A stretch of DNA of 37,149 nucleotides from Bacteroidota bacterium (GCA_013285685.1 JABDHD010000034.1:1-37149), one strand, 5' to 3'. Numbered from the stretch's first letter, positions 8,788 to 18,982 are shown. Numbers and translations are program-made. The notes: generated by a model not told the origin, from the sequence alone.

Positions 8788-9825
8788 ATGGAAACCAATA
8801 ACGTGTCGGCAACAATACCTGATCTTATCCCCGGCACGGAAACCGGTGAATTAAAAGTAATGCACTTAAAACGTTACTGGAATAAAATTTTACTAAAAAA
8901 ACAGGGTAAGCTGAAGCCGGACAGTCACCGGGAAGAGTTCCAAACCGATGTTATGCTGCTGAGCGCCCTGGGCCTGGGTTTACATCAAACACTCCAATAT
9001 CTTTATATGCAGGGCAATTCTTTCGAGCAGTTTGAGAAGTGGATAATTGATACCACGGGCAGCCCTGACCCCGAGAAGATCGCCCGGTTTAATGCGCTTT
9101 TTACCGATGAAAAAAATATCCCTGACGAGACGAACGAGCCAGATGTGCTGGGGCCTGCGGACCACAAATTTTGGGAGGAAAATGGATATGTCATCATCCG
9201 GAATGCGGTCCCTAACGAAGATTGCGAGCTGGCCATACAGGCGATCTGTGATTTTTTAGCGATTGACCGCTACGATGCGTCAACGTGGTATAACGAACAC
9301 CCGGCAAAAGCAGGTATAATGGTGCAAATGTTTCAACACCCGGTATTCGAAAAAAACCGTAATGCCTGGCGGATCCGCAAGGCCTACCAGGAATTGTGGA
9401 AACGCAAGGACGTGTGGGTGAATACCGATCGGGTAGGGTTTAATCCGCCACAAACAGAGTCTTTTAATTTTTACGGACCTTTTTTACATTGGGATGTAAG
9501 CCTGCAGCTTCCTATCCCTTTTGGCACCCAGGGCATACTCTACCTGGCCGATACTGCCGAAAATCAGGGCGCTTTTACGTTGATTCCGGGGTTTCAAAAC
9601 CGGATTGCAGATTGGCTTGGCAGCCTTCCAGAAGGCGCAAATCCCCGTCAGCAGGATCTTTATGCACTGGGACCCAAACCAATCGCTGCCAATGCCGGCG
9701 ATTTCATCCTGTGGCACCAGGCTTTGCCGCATGGCAGCAGCCCCAATACATCTGCATTGCCCAGGTTTGTCCAATACATCAATTATGAACCTGCCGATTA
9801 CAAAGCAGCGGATAATTGGATTTAA
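8788..9825 (+). CDS. Phytanoyl-CoA dioxygenase (PhyH) family protein
   Basis: A 345-residue protein from the ATG; an upstream TTG at 8767 would add only seven hydrophobic residues and is less likely. The C-terminal two-thirds form a cupin-type Fe(II)/2-oxoglutarate dioxygenase: FLHWDVS carries the His234-x-Asp236 iron motif, His315 lies in LPHGSSPN, and Arg326 (LPRFVQY) is placed to bind 2-oxoglutarate. The first ~115 residues form a helical extension outside the usual PhyH domain. It would hydroxylate a small molecule or lipid in the cytoplasm; the substrate is unknown. It lies about 120 bases after the cyclase on the same strand and 101 bases before the receptor gene. Confidence 0.85.
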   Translation: METNNVSATIPDLIPGTETGELKVMHLKRYWNKILLKKQGKLKPDSHREEFQTDVMLLSALGLGLHQTLQYLYMQGNSFEQFEKWIIDTTGSPDPEKIARFNALFTDEKNIPDETNEPDVLGPADHKFWEENGYVIIRNAVPNEDCELAIQAICDFLAIDRYDASTWYNEHPAKAGIMVQMFQHPVFEKNRNAWRIRKAYQELWKRKDVWVNTDRVGFNPPQTESFNFYGPFLHWDVSLQLPIPFGTQGILYLADTAENQGAFTLIPGFQNRIADWLGSLPEGANPRQQDLYALGPKPIAANAGDFILWHQALPHGSSPNTSALPRFVQYINYEPADYKAADNWI

Positions 9826-9926
9826 TTTATTCAACTGTATTGCCCGGTATCAGCTCTTCCAGCAATCTTTTCCATTCTTTATTAAAGATCAGCCGCAAAG
9901 GGATACATTTGCAGCAAATACTTTGC

Positions 9927-12251
9927 ATGCGCACGATTGTACTCTGTTTGTCTTTTTTATGCACCACCTTAACCCTCTCAGCTCAAAAAAGATTCATTGT
10001 AAGCGGCACCATTGAAGACCGGTCAAGCGGTGAAAGACTCATCGGCGCCACCGTAAAAATCAAAGAACCTGGTAACGGCGGCACAACTACCAATACCTAC
10101 GGTTTCTATTCCCTGTCGCTTCCTCCCGGTAATTTTACGCTCGTTTATTCTTATGTCGGCTATGACACTGTTGAAAAAGTTGTCCCGGCAACCAGCGACC
10201 AGGTAATAGACATCAGGCTCAACCCGCAAAAAGAACTGAACGAGGTGGTTATCAAATCAAATAAACCCAATAATGACAATGTGGCGTCACCACAAATGGG
10301 TGAAGACAAGCTGAACATGGCCCAGGCAAACAGTGTGCCCGTACTGCTGGGGGAAAAAGATATTTTAAAAACGATAACCCTGCTGCCCGGAATTCAATCT
10401 GCGGGCGAAGGCAATACCGGTTATTACGTACGGGGCGGCGCGAGTGATCAGAACCTGATCCTGCTGGACGAGGCTACGGTATACAATGCGTCTCATTTTT
10501 TTGGTTTTTTTTCAACTTTTAATTCCGATGCCATAAAGGATGTGAGCATTTTTAAAGGCGGGATGCCTGCCGAATACGGGGGCCGTTTATCATCGGTTTT
10601 AGATGTAAAAATGCTCGATGGAAATAACAAGGATTATAACGTTGAAGGCGGCATAGGCCTGATTTCCTCACGGTTAAAAATCGAGGGGCCGATTGTAAAA
10701 GACAAAGGTTCTTTTATGATCAGCGCCCGCCGCACGTATATAGATCTTTTTCTGCACGCCTCGTCCGATTCTACCTTAAAAGGCAGCTCGCTTTATTTTT
10801 ATGATATAAATGCGAAAGCTAATTATCATTTCGACGATAAAAACACCTTGTACATTTCGGGATATTTTGGAAAGGATGTATTGGAACTAAAAAACATATT
10901 TGGCACTTTGTGGGGAAATTCAACCGGCACCATCAGGTTTAACCACATTTTTAACAATCGCTTATTTTCAAATACTTCGCTGGTATATAGTAATTACAAC
11001 TACACGATAGAAGATTTGCAAAGCGCCAACTATTTTAAAGCGGCATCCCAAATTAATGATGTAAATTTTAAAGAGGATCTGCAATACTCCCTATCAAACG
11101 TTCATACCTTAAAGTTCGGCTTGAATGTACTGCATCACACCATTGCGCCGGGCACCATCACCACTGATGCGGCATCCAGCTTTAATGACGTTAGCGTTGA
11201 GGAAAGATATGGTTATGAAAATGCCGCCTATGTCAGTGATGAGTGGCGGCTAAACAGCAAGGTTACTTTTCTTTACGGGTTCAGGCTAAGCAGCTTGTTT
11301 TTGCTTGGTCCCGGAACATTCAAAACCTATGATCCAGCCGGCAATGTATTAACATCGGCAACTTATTCATCAGGCGCCCTGGTAAAAGATTATTTTAACC
11401 TGGAGCCCCGCTTTACGGCAAGTTATTTACTAAACGACGAAAGTTCGGTTAAGGCATCCTATAACCGGAACACCCAAAACATTCACCTGCTGAATAATTC
11501 AACCAGCAGCACACCGGCCGATCTTTATGTAATGAGCAGCAATAACATTAAGCCCGAGATTTCCGACCAGGTGTCAACGGGTTATTTCAGGAATTTCAGT
11601 GAGAACACCTATGAGTTTTCGGCTGAGATATACTATAAATGGCTTCAAAATCAAATAGACTATAAGGATGGGGCGCAATTGATCGTTAATCCTGATGTAG
11701 AATCATTGTTAACCTACGGATCGGGCAGGGCTTACGGTATGGAGCTTTTTTTTAAGAAAAAATATGGCAAGTTTAACGGCTGGGTCGGTTATACCCTGTC
11801 GCGTACCGAACTTAAATTTGCGGCTATCAACGACGGTAATTATTTCCCGGCGACCCAGGACCGCACGAACGATCTTTCAGTGGTAGGCATTTACCAGTTG
11901 AACGATCGTTGGTCTTTCTCAAGCGATTTTATTTACGCAACCGGGAATGCAGTAACGTTTCCAACCGGCAAATATGTGATCGGCGGATTAACCACTTTTT
12001 CTTATTCGCAACGGAACGGGTACCGCATGCCGTCATCCCACAGGTTGGATATCGGGGCAACGCTGGAAGGAAAGAAACACAAAAAATACCACTCCAGCTG
12101 GACTTTTGGCATTTACAATGTTTATGCGCACCGCGACCCCTACCTGATCACGTTTCAAGACAGCAAAACGGTACCAAACACCACCGAGGCGGTCGAGACG
12201 AGCATTTTTGCTACAAGGATACCTTCTGTCACCTGGAATTTTAAATTTTAA
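9927..12251 (+). CDS. TonB-dependent outer-membrane receptor with carboxypeptidase-like N domain
   Basis: A 774-residue receptor. The start is set at the ATG that begins a clean signal peptide (MRTIVLCLSFLCTTLTLSA then Q); an ORF extends 37 codons upstream but that part is not signal-like. Residues 22-105 form a CarboxypepD_reg-like domain (FIVSGTIEDRSSGERLIGATV). The plug follows, with LLGEKDILKTITLLPGIQ, YYVRGGASDQNLILLDE and FKGGMPAEYGGRLSSVLDV. The rest is a beta-barrel ending in aromatic VTWNFKF, as expected for outer-membrane insertion. It imports a ligand with TonB energy. The DUF4249 lipoprotein begins 10 bases later, the usual partner of this receptor subtype, where it probably caps the extracellular side. 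The ligand is unknown. Confidence 0.93.
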   Translation: MRTIVLCLSFLCTTLTLSAQKRFIVSGTIEDRSSGERLIGATVKIKEPGNGGTTTNTYGFYSLSLPPGNFTLVYSYVGYDTVEKVVPATSDQVIDIRLNPQKELNEVVIKSNKPNNDNVASPQMGEDKLNMAQANSVPVLLGEKDILKTITLLPGIQSAGEGNTGYYVRGGASDQNLILLDEATVYNASHFFGFFSTFNSDAIKDVSIFKGGMPAEYGGRLSSVLDVKMLDGNNKDYNVEGGIGLISSRLKIEGPIVKDKGSFMISARRTYIDLFLHASSDSTLKGSSLYFYDINAKANYHFDDKNTLYISGYFGKDVLELKNIFGTLWGNSTGTIRFNHIFNNRLFSNTSLVYSNYNYTIEDLQSANYFKAASQINDVNFKEDLQYSLSNVHTLKFGLNVLHHTIAPGTITTDAASSFNDVSVEERYGYENAAYVSDEWRLNSKVTFLYGFRLSSLFLLGPGTFKTYDPAGNVLTSATYSSGALVKDYFNLEPRFTASYLLNDESSVKASYNRNTQNIHLLNNSTSSTPADLYVMSSNNIKPEISDQVSTGYFRNFSENTYEFSAEIYYKWLQNQIDYKDGAQLIVNPDVESLLTYGSGRAYGMELFFKKKYGKFNGWVGYTLSRTELKFAAINDGNYFPATQDRTNDLSVVGIYQLNDRWSFSSDFIYATGNAVTFPTGKYVIGGLTTFSYSQRNGYRMPSSHRLDIGATLEGKKHKKYHSSWTFGIYNVYAHRDPYLITFQDSKTVPNTTEAVETSIFATRIPSVTWNFKF

Positions 12252-12261
12252 TCTGAGCAGA

Positions 12262-13059
12262 ATGAGAACATATAAATTTTACCTGGCATTTTTAACGATG
12301 GTATTAATGTTTACCGCTTGCACTAAGGTAATCGATCTTAAGTTAGGCAATGACAGCGGCAAACTGGTTATTGAAGGAAACATTACCGATGTAAACGGCC
12401 CGCAATATATCGTACTAAGCCGCAACGTGCCTTTTACCAGCACCAACACCTATCCTCCGGTTAGCGGCGCCACCGTTACCGTAAGCGATGATCAAAACAA
12501 TACTTATGCATTTACTGAAGGACCTGCCGGTACATATTCGTCGGCCCAATTCCAGGGTAATTACGGCAGTAATTACAAAATGACGGTGCAGACCGGCGGA
12601 ACCACCTATACGGCCAATTCGCGCATGCCATCGTTGGTGCCCCTCGATTCGATTACCGACAAAAAGGCTGATTTTAACAGCAGCAATAATCGCCGCGAAA
12701 TAACGGTACATTACCATGACCCACCGGGGGTGCACAATCAGTATAGATTTATCATGTGGGTAAATGGGGAACAGGTAAGCACAATATTTGCGTTTAATGA
12801 TGAATTTTCAGATGGCCGCTATGTAAACGGCGATCTTGTGGAAACTATCCTAAATATTTATCCCGGAGATACGGTAAAAGTGGAGATGCAATGTATCGAC
12901 ATGCCCGTGTATACTTATTGGTTTACGCTGATGGAACAAAATTTCGGCGGCCCTGATGGCGGTGTCGCCCCGTCAAACCCGCCGACAAATATAAGCCCTG
13001 CCTCCCTTGGTTACTTTAGTGCGCACACAACACAAACCAAAGTCATTATAGTCGAATAA
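12262..13059 (+). CDS. DUF4249 domain lipoprotein, partner of TonB receptor
   Basis: A 265-residue lipoprotein. The start is the ATG 10 bases after the receptor stop; the upstream open frame overlaps the receptor and is rejected. A signal sequence ends in MFTAC, with Cys20 as lipidated residue. The opening TKVIDLKLGNDSGKLVIEGN, followed by YIVLSRNVPFTS and a PVSGATVTVSDDQNNTYAF element, is the DUF4249 signature. Members are nearly always encoded next to TonB-dependent receptors of the FecA-like class and are thought to be surface accessory lipoproteins; the biochemical role is not established. It is at the short end of the family. It converges with the kinase operon. Confidence 0.88.
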   Translation: MRTYKFYLAFLTMVLMFTACTKVIDLKLGNDSGKLVIEGNITDVNGPQYIVLSRNVPFTSTNTYPPVSGATVTVSDDQNNTYAFTEGPAGTYSSAQFQGNYGSNYKMTVQTGGTTYTANSRMPSLVPLDSITDKKADFNSSNNRREITVHYHDPPGVHNQYRFIMWVNGEQVSTIFAFNDEFSDGRYVNGDLVETILNIYPGDTVKVEMQCIDMPVYTYWFTLMEQNFGGPDGGVAPSNPPTNISPASLGYFSAHTTQTKVIIVE

Positions 13060-13094
13060 AACACCTATTGAAAATGAAAGGCCCGGCATGCAGC

Positions 13095-15389
13095 TTACTG
13101 GTTCGGAAATTCCAGCTTGAAAATAGTTCCGATCCCGACTTTACTCTGAACACTTATTTTTCCTCCCAGGTTTTCTACCTGCATTTTAACCAAAAAAAGG
13201 CCCATTCCCTTTCCCTCAACACTGGTGTCAAATCGTCTGTATAGGCCAAAAAGGTTCTTAAGATTCTCCTCCCCAATTCCTCTGCCGTTATCTTTAAACA
13301 TTATTTCCAGCTTGTCATCTTTTTCAACAGCAGATATGCTTATGAACGGATCGAGCCCTGGCTGCCGGTACCTGATGCCATTTATGATCAGGTTGTAAAA
13401 TATATTGTGCAGATAGCTTTTGATCGTAAAGATTTTTTCGGCCCCATAAAAGTCGGTTTTTATAGTAGCGTGCTCTTCGCTTATCAAAAGGGAAAGACGC
13501 TGTGTGATGTCATCAACCAGCGACTGAAACACCACGGGCTCGATTCTTTTGTGCATGCTGCCGTGTACGCGCAGAATATTATTGAGATCGAGGGTGATTT
13601 GGTCGAGCATATTTATGGAGGTACCAAGCGCCGTTAAAACGTCTTCTCTTTCCGTAAGGTTAAAGTCAAAGGTGTTGAGCATGTTCGATAGTCCCATTAT
13701 ATTGGCTACCGGCGCCCGTAAATTGTGTGACACGATATAAGTGAATTGCTCGAGGTCCTTATAACGCTGTACCAGGTCGGCGGTCATCGTCTCACGCTCT
13801 ATCTCGGTCATCTTTCGCGTTGTGACGTCCTTGAATGCAAGTATAAAACCAATATTTTCCTTTTTTTCGTTGGCGATCCCGGCCCAGGTCACCTCATACC
13901 ATTTGGCCGAACCGTCCATTAACTGGTAACTGGTTTCATAACTAACGCGCTCGTTGTTTAATACCCGGCGAATAGCCTCTTTAACGTTAGGTATTTTATC
14001 TTTTGGAAAGTAGCCAAAAGCATTGGTGCCCGCCTTTAACTTTTTACCAAATTGCTCGAGGCATAATTCGCTTGCCTTTGAATTGAACGAAACCACCTGG
14101 TTTTTAACGTTACACAACACATAGGCAATTTCGGTATTCTTAAAAATCGTTTCAAGGTTGGCTTCTGATTGAAGCTTCAGTTCTTCGGCCAATTTGCGTT
14201 CAGTAATATCGATATGCAACACTACAGCCCCTTTTCGCCTTTTATCTTTTAAGGGCGCTACTATTATCTGGTACCAAACTTTCTTGCGTTTTTCGTAAAA
14301 AGAGTACTCCAATGAAAACTCCTCGATGACGCCTGAGATCACATCCCTTATGCCCTTTGCGATCTGTTTGCCCGACAATTCATCAACCCCGGTGGCCTTT
14401 TCAGATATGGCGGCATAACTAAAGTCGATGCCATACCTGGGCACACCAAGGTTATTTTTTATGGTAAACTTTCGCCACGACTCATTTGCGGCTACTATTT
14501 TACCCGCTTCATTCAACAATACAATGTGCGGCGGCAAGGCATTTAATATAGCCGACTGCCGTTCGCCGGCGGCCTGCAGCTCTTCTATATTATTTTGAAT
14601 TTCAATCTGGGCCAGCTTTTGTTTGGTGACATCCTGGTTAAACCCCGCAATATACTCGGGGAGCCCGTTTTCATCCGCTTCTGTTTCAAACTGGGCCAGA
14701 ATATATCTCCGGCTGCCGTCTTTATTAACGATGGCGAAATCAATTCCTGCCTGGCCGGCGATCATCGTGTTTTTAAAAATGTCTTTTACCGCGACTTTAT
14801 CATCGTCTATAATGTACTCGATGAAGGAGCTAACAGATGGTTCGACCTCTCCCCTTTCATATCCGAGCAACGGATAGGTACCCATTGACCAGTCCATTAA
14901 CCCCGATTTAACATTATACCTCCATGTTCCGAACCCGGCTATTGATTCCGCTTTTTTAAATAAAGCCTCACTGGCCACTACTTTGTTTAAATAGATTTGC
15001 CGTTCGGTATCCGAATGAAATTTCTCGAGCGCATTCAACACTGCATTAGGCAAGCGTTGAAGACGGTCCTTAAGCACATAATCTGAGGCCCCTTCTTTCA
15101 TTACATTCACCGCAAATTCTTCCGAGACTGTAGCGGTTATTAAAATAAAAGGGACATCAACACCTGTGTCCTTCATGATCTTTAACGCCTCAAGCGAATT
15201 AAAGCTGGGAAGCGAATGATCGGAAAGAATTATGTCTGGGTTGAAGTTTAACAACGCCTCGATATACTCGTCCTTTTTATCGACCGTAACTTTTTCAAAG
15301 TCAATCCCCGATTTTCTTAGCGTTCGCTCGACAAGCTCAGCATCGGAGGGGACATCTTCTATATGTAGTATTTTTAAACGTCTATTCAT
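13095..15389 (-). CDS. REC-PAS-PAS-PAS hybrid histidine kinase
   Basis: A 764-residue cytoplasmic kinase with an N-terminal receiver. REC covers residues 5-120 with phospho-acceptor Asp57 (IILSDHSLP) and conserved ITAT and LKDRL. Three PAS domains follow at about 140-262 (ending GFNQDVTKQK), 275-400 (ending LHIDITERK) and 408-528 (ending FKDVTTRK). The DHp helix carries His555 in IVSHNLRAPVANIMGL, and the HATPase domain runs from about 650 to the end with FKDNGRGIGEENL and GKGMGLFLVK. There are no membrane segments. The receiver-first order suggests that phosphorylation or partner docking controls the kinase. It is the last gene of a three-gene operon; the gap from the receiver gene is 12 bases. 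Confidence 0.93.
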   Translation of the reverse strand: MNRRLKILHIEDVPSDAELVERTLRKSGIDFEKVTVDKKDEYIEALLNFNPDIILSDHSLPSFNSLEALKIMKDTGVDVPFILITATVSEEFAVNVMKEGASDYVLKDRLQRLPNAVLNALEKFHSDTERQIYLNKVVASEALFKKAESIAGFGTWRYNVKSGLMDWSMGTYPLLGYERGEVEPSVSSFIEYIIDDDKVAVKDIFKNTMIAGQAGIDFAIVNKDGSRRYILAQFETEADENGLPEYIAGFNQDVTKQKLAQIEIQNNIEELQAAGERQSAILNALPPHIVLLNEAGKIVAANESWRKFTIKNNLGVPRYGIDFSYAAISEKATGVDELSGKQIAKGIRDVISGVIEEFSLEYSFYEKRKKVWYQIIVAPLKDKRRKGAVVLHIDITERKLAEELKLQSEANLETIFKNTEIAYVLCNVKNQVVSFNSKASELCLEQFGKKLKAGTNAFGYFPKDKIPNVKEAIRRVLNNERVSYETSYQLMDGSAKWYEVTWAGIANEKKENIGFILAFKDVTTRKMTEIERETMTADLVQRYKDLEQFTYIVSHNLRAPVANIMGLSNMLNTFDFNLTEREDVLTALGTSINMLDQITLDLNNILRVHGSMHKRIEPVVFQSLVDDITQRLSLLISEEHATIKTDFYGAEKIFTIKSYLHNIFYNLIINGIRYRQPGLDPFISISAVEKDDKLEIMFKDNGRGIGEENLKNLFGLYRRFDTSVEGKGMGLFLVKMQVENLGGKISVQSKVGIGTIFKLEFPNQ

Positions 15390-15401
15390 GGGGCAAATAA
15401 A

Positions 15402-15842
15402 TTAATCGCTTGCCTGGTTAATAATCAGCCAATAGCAGCCAAGTTCAGACACCGCTTTGGCAAAACCTTCAAAATCGACCGGTTTTACTACGTAACTGTT
15501 AACCCCAAGGTTGTAGCTGGTGATTATATCCTGTTCTTCTTTAGACGAGGTCATGATCACGACCGGAATGGTCCTGGTTGCTTCGTTAGATTTCAGCTGC
15601 CGTAAAACCTCAATGCCGTCAACCTTGGGCATCTTAATGTCGAGCAAAATAACTTTGGGCTTGTTTTCTACCGCCCGGCCTGCAAAAATACCCCTTGCAA
15701 AAATAAAATCAAGTGCTTCGGCTCCATCTTTAACGTGTATTAGCCGGTTTGCCAAATTGACTTTTCTGAGGGAACGTATCGTCATTTCGGCATCGTGAGG
15801 ATTGTCCTCGACTAATAAAATCTCAACGCTGTTATTATTCAT
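15402..15842 (-). CDS. Rcp1-like single-domain response regulator
   Basis: A 146-residue receiver. The start is placed at the ATG of [20 protein letters not shown], 4 bases after the kinase stop; a longer open frame upstream runs back into the kinase gene and is rejected. The acidic pair is in LVEDN, phospho-acceptor Asp68 in [13 protein letters not shown], the Thr/Ser switch in VIMTSS, and Lys in YVVKPVDF. The extended loop between beta-2 and beta-3 ([15 protein letters not shown]) is typical of Rcp1-type receivers that pair with phytochrome-like kinases. It has no output domain, so it probably relays phosphate between the upstream kinase and the REC-PAS kinase or another partner. Confidence 0.92.
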   Translation of the reverse strand: MNNNSVEILLVEDNPHDAEMTIRSLRKVNLANRLIHVKDGAEALDFIFARGIFAGRAVENKPKVILLDIKMPKVDGIEVLRQLKSNEATRTIPVVIMTSSKEEQDIITSYNLGVNSYVVKPVDFEGFAKAVSELGCYWLIINQASD

Positions 15843-15846
15843 ATAT

Positions 15847-17640
15847 TTAAAATTTGGGCAGGCTGAAATAAAACGTGGCGCCGGCGTTCTCCTTACCCTC
15901 TGCCCACACCTCGCCGTTGTGTTTCTCAATTATTCTTTTTACCAGGGCAAGGCCAACGCCTGAACCTTCGAAATCTTCCTGCGAATGCAGCCGCTGAAAC
16001 ACACCAAACAACTTGCTGCCATAGGCCATGTCAAAGCCCGCGCCGTTGTCCTTTACATAGTAAACCGTCTTATCTTTTGCATCCTCCGCACCGATCTCAA
16101 TCAAGGGAGCGGCTTTTTTTGAAGAGTATTTAATTGCGTTCCCCACCAGGTTTACCATTACCTGCTTCATCATTACCTCGTCTCCAACTGCCGGCGGTAA
16201 GACACCTATATTGATTTGATATTTATCTGCCTGTTCGTGCTGCAACAAATCCCTCACCACGGTTTCGGCAAGAAATTGCATATCTACGGCCGCCTGCGTC
16301 AACTCTTTTTTGCTCATCCTGGAAAATGCAAGCAGATCGTCTATCAGCTGCCCCATCATTTTGGCGTTGTCGATGATGTTTTTTACGATCCGTTTTCCCT
16401 CGGAGTCTAACTCCCCTTCATAGTCCTCCTTCAGCATTACCGAGTAACCGTTAATTGCTCTCAGCGGCGTCCTTAAATCATGAGAGACAGAATAGGAGAA
16501 CGCTTCGAGCTCTTTATTAACAGTGGCTAATTGCGCTGTACGTTCCTCCACCCTGTTTTCCAGCTCGTGATGGCTTAAGGATACCTGGCCGATCATAATG
16601 TTGAAAGCGTTTGCCAACCTGCCAATTTCGTCGCGCTGGTATTGGTCGATCGGGACTGTTTGTGAATAGTTACCCTGCGAAATTGCCGTCGCTAACTTAA
16701 TTAACTCATCTAAGGGCCTGGTTATGCTCCTGCTCATCATCCATGCAGCTATTATGCCTATGACGATGATTACAATACCGATAATAATTATCCAGTCGAC
16801 AAAACGTCCAAGATCATTTAACATGTTTTTTTCAGATACCGCAACCCCAAATAACAAAGCTGTATGCGCAATTGGCTGTAAATCAACAATCATGGCGTTA
16901 CCATCGGCATCTTTGTAATCAACCATACCCGGCTTTTGGCCGGGTTTAAACGGCGGCGAGACAGGTTGGATAAAATCGGTCCACAGGCTGCCGTCCCGGT
17001 TCCCCGCAAAGAAACTGGAACCCATTCCAACAAACTGCGAAAACGCCGCCACAGCCTTTGAAGTGGTCAGGATAGATTTCCATGCTATCGTATAGCCTAA
17101 CACATGGCCGTTTTCAGAGACTTCAGAGATCAACGGGTAATATGCGTTGGCCTTTACCGGGTACAACCTGGTTATCCTGGCCGAATCGGGGTTTAGGTTT
17201 GCCGACGCGATAACTTCCTTCATATCCAGGCCGGATGCTATATTATTTTTACCGATGGAACTCAGCGGTTTTAGGTTACTGTCCAACAGTTCGGCCAATA
17301 CCCATGTACTATCGGTTTTTAACTTATTAAGCTCACCAAGGGCCTCCGTTTGTGACATTTTTCCACCGGATTTGAGAAATTGAATAACCGAAGGTTGTTT
17401 CGATACGGACGTTGAATTACTTATGTAAAGGGCTGTTACCTGGCTAAATGACGTATTCATTTGGGCCGTTATTGAATGAAGCCTGTCGCGGCCAATGGTT
17501 AGGTCGGCTTTCCTTAAGCTGTAATAATTGGCGAAACCGTAAATTGCGATGCAAACTAGTAGCAGCGAGCAGATAAGCAAGGGCAGCCGTTGTTTTATGG
17601 ACAAACGACCCAAAAAGAAAGAATTGGATATGGTCTTCAT
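15847..17640 (-). CDS. Membrane histidine kinase with Cache-like sensor and HAMP
   Basis: A 597-residue sensor kinase. TM1 is at about residues 19-38 and TM2 at 282-302, enclosing a ~240-residue periplasmic domain with Cache-like features ([27 protein letters not shown]). HAMP is at 303-358 ([20 protein letters not shown]). The DHp motif [19 protein letters not shown] carries His387, and the catalytic domain has the N box ([11 protein letters not shown]), G1 (VKDNGAGFD) and G2 ([12 protein letters not shown]). The DHp resembles bacteriophytochrome kinases, which matches the Rcp1-like receiver next to it. First gene of the operon; a promoter of good Bacteroidota type lies ~190 bases upstream. 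Ligand unknown. Confidence 0.93.
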   Translation of the reverse strand: MKTISNSFFLGRLSIKQRLPLLICSLLLVCIAIYGFANYYSLRKADLTIGRDRLHSITAQMNTSFSQVTALYISNSTSVSKQPSVIQFLKSGGKMSQTEALGELNKLKTDSTWVLAELLDSNLKPLSSIGKNNIASGLDMKEVIASANLNPDSARITRLYPVKANAYYPLISEVSENGHVLGYTIAWKSILTTSKAVAAFSQFVGMGSSFFAGNRDGSLWTDFIQPVSPPFKPGQKPGMVDYKDADGNAMIVDLQPIAHTALLFGVAVSEKNMLNDLGRFVDWIIIIGIVIIVIGIIAAWMMSRSITRPLDELIKLATAISQGNYSQTVPIDQYQRDEIGRLANAFNIMIGQVSLSHHELENRVEERTAQLATVNKELEAFSYSVSHDLRTPLRAINGYSVMLKEDYEGELDSEGKRIVKNIIDNAKMMGQLIDDLLAFSRMSKKELTQAAVDMQFLAETVVRDLLQHEQADKYQINIGVLPPAVGDEVMMKQVMVNLVGNAIKYSSKKAAPLIEIGAEDAKDKTVYYVKDNGAGFDMAYGSKLFGVFQRLHSQEDFEGSGVGLALVKRIIEKHNGEVWAEGKENAGATFYFSLPKF

Positions 17641-18115
17641 TTACAACTATTTATTTATCGGTTCAGGATAAACTAAAATCAAACGATGCATCGGTGCTGA
17701 TCAGGGCGGGTAAAATATTCAGGCCACCAGTCGGTCACGAAACATTGATTATATTATCGGGGTATTGGCAACTAAATTTATGAATTGTTTTTTATTAATT
17801 TCAAGTTAAAGATTGGTTTAGCATTTCAAATTTAAAAGTTTATAGGTTGAACACAAAGCGTTAACCAGCGTTCGTAGGTTTATATATGCTACCCGGCTAC
17901 AAGCCCTTAAAAACAAGAATAAATATCCTCATTGGGAATATCACCGTCGGCACATTAACTTTCTTAAAAGTAAAAAAGTTTATTGCAAATACTGTTATGT
18001 AATCTAATTTTTACTTTCCGGATGTTGGAATGACACTCAAAGGTGGAAAAGGTTGCAAATGTATCAGGAGTCAGTCCCACCGTTCAAAATTTTTGCAAGT
18101 TCAGGAACAGATCGC
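17641..18115. other. Gene-free stretch between usp stop and kinase operon
   Basis: About 475 bases, AT-rich and without a credible coding frame. It carries one good promoter reading to the left (listed separately), which leaves a leader of roughly 180 bases before the kinase ATG. I see no strong hairpin, riboswitch motif or repeat in the rest. Confidence 0.6.
17827..17857 (-). promoter_or_regulatory. Bacteroidota-type promoter for kinase operon
   Basis: On the minus strand the site reads TTTG, 19 bases, then TAAATTTG, an exact fit to the Bacteroidota consensus TTTG-N19-TAnnTTTG. It faces the histidine kinase gene about 187 bases away. This is a sequence match only. Confidence 0.6.
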
Positions 18116-18574
18116 CTATCCGTTCAAAGGTGGCGCTGGCTTATCCATCGGTACGACAAATACCGGAACAGGTGAGTGATGAATAAGGGATTCTGCGATG
18201 TTTCCACTAAATAATTTACTAAGCCCTGTGCGACCGTGGGTACCCGCAACCACCAGGCTTGCACCCCAATCCCCGATCGTTTTAATTATCGTGGTTAAAA
18301 TCTCTCCTACAGGCACCTGTATTTTAGTGTCGACGAGGCTTGCATATTCTTTTTCCATCTGTTGAAGGAAATCTGTTGTTTTTGTTTTAATTGCCAGCAG
18401 GGCATCATCCGGAAAAATGCCCGCATCGGGGTTCCCTGCTGCCGATTCCGGTTCAATGACACTTAGCAGCATTACTTTCGCCCCTATATCCCTTGCCAGG
18501 TTATACCCGTATTGAACAGCCCTGATGGATGGGATACTGTTGTCGGTGACGATCAATATCTTTTCAATCTTCAT
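18116..18574 (-). CDS. Universal stress protein (UspA family)
   Basis: A 152-residue single Usp domain. The N terminus MKIEKILIVTDNSIPSIRAV is the usual first strand with Asp, and the ATP-binding signature G-2x-G-9x-G is intact as GTHGRTGLSKLFSGN (about residues 112-126), followed by SPVPVFVVP. It should bind ATP in the cytoplasm. It begins 3 bases after crcB ends, so it is almost certainly on the riboswitch-controlled transcript. To my recollection uspA-type genes are among those repeatedly found under fluoride riboswitches, so a fluoride-stress role is a fair inference. Confidence 0.92.
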   Translation of the reverse strand: MKIEKILIVTDNSIPSIRAVQYGYNLARDIGAKVMLLSVIEPESAAGNPDAGIFPDDALLAIKTKTTDFLQQMEKEYASLVDTKIQVPVGEILTTIIKTIGDWGASLVVAGTHGRTGLSKLFSGNIAESLIHHSPVPVFVVPMDKPAPPLNG

Positions 18575-18577
18575 TAC

Positions 18578-18961
18578 CTAAATATTTTTTGCAACCAGGA
18601 TACCGGTATAGGTTGCCAAAAAACCGAAAAAAAGACTAGCAAAAGTGTAAGTCAGAAAAGTTAATATTTGTTTGTTTTCGATCAGTTGCATATTCTCGAG
18701 CGAAAAAGACGAAAACGTTGTGTAACCTCCGCACAATCCCGTCACCAGTAATAAACGCCAGTTCAAAGAATCCGGGCCAAAACGGCCTTCAGTGAAATAG
18801 AATACAAAAAAGCCAATGAGCAGGCAGCCTGTAATATTTACGATCAGCGTACCAAAAAAAGGGTAACCGGGTAAAAAGTTACTGCTTATCCAGCGGCTCA
18901 TCAAATAACGGCATAAACTGCCAATACCCCCGCCAACAAAGACTAAGATCCAGATTTTCAT
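18578..18961 (-). CDS. crcB: Fluoride ion channel CrcB/Fluc
   Basis: A 127-residue membrane protein with four helices (about residues 2-20, 33-53, 68-88 and 98-120). The family markers are GGGIGSLCRY in helix 1, GTLIVNITGCLLIGF with the channel asparagine in helix 2, and TGLCGGYTTFSSFS in helix 3, holding the central Na+ site and the phenylalanine box. Fluc channels work as antiparallel dimers in the inner membrane and let fluoride leave the cell. Length is normal. A fluoride riboswitch lies directly upstream, which supports the call independently, and a universal stress gene follows. Confidence 0.96.
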   Translation of the reverse strand: MKIWILVFVGGGIGSLCRYLMSRWISSNFLPGYPFFGTLIVNITGCLLIGFFVFYFTEGRFGPDSLNWRLLLVTGLCGGYTTFSSFSLENMQLIENKQILTFLTYTFASLFFGFLATYTGILVAKNI

Positions 18962-18982
18962 TCGTAAAGTTTTAAATAATTT

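Noticed and set aside
9816..9926. Longer N terminus of the TonB receptor
   Set aside because: The signal peptide starts at the internal ATG; an exported protein would not carry 37 residues ahead of it.
15843..15929. Longer N terminus of the Rcp1-like receiver
   Set aside because: It would overlap the kinase C terminus and precede the usual receiver start; [14 protein letters not shown] is the natural beginning.
17641..18115. Hidden small gene or RNA in the long gap before the kinase operon
   Set aside because: No frame of useful length with coding character and no stable conserved fold recognised; only a promoter is supported.
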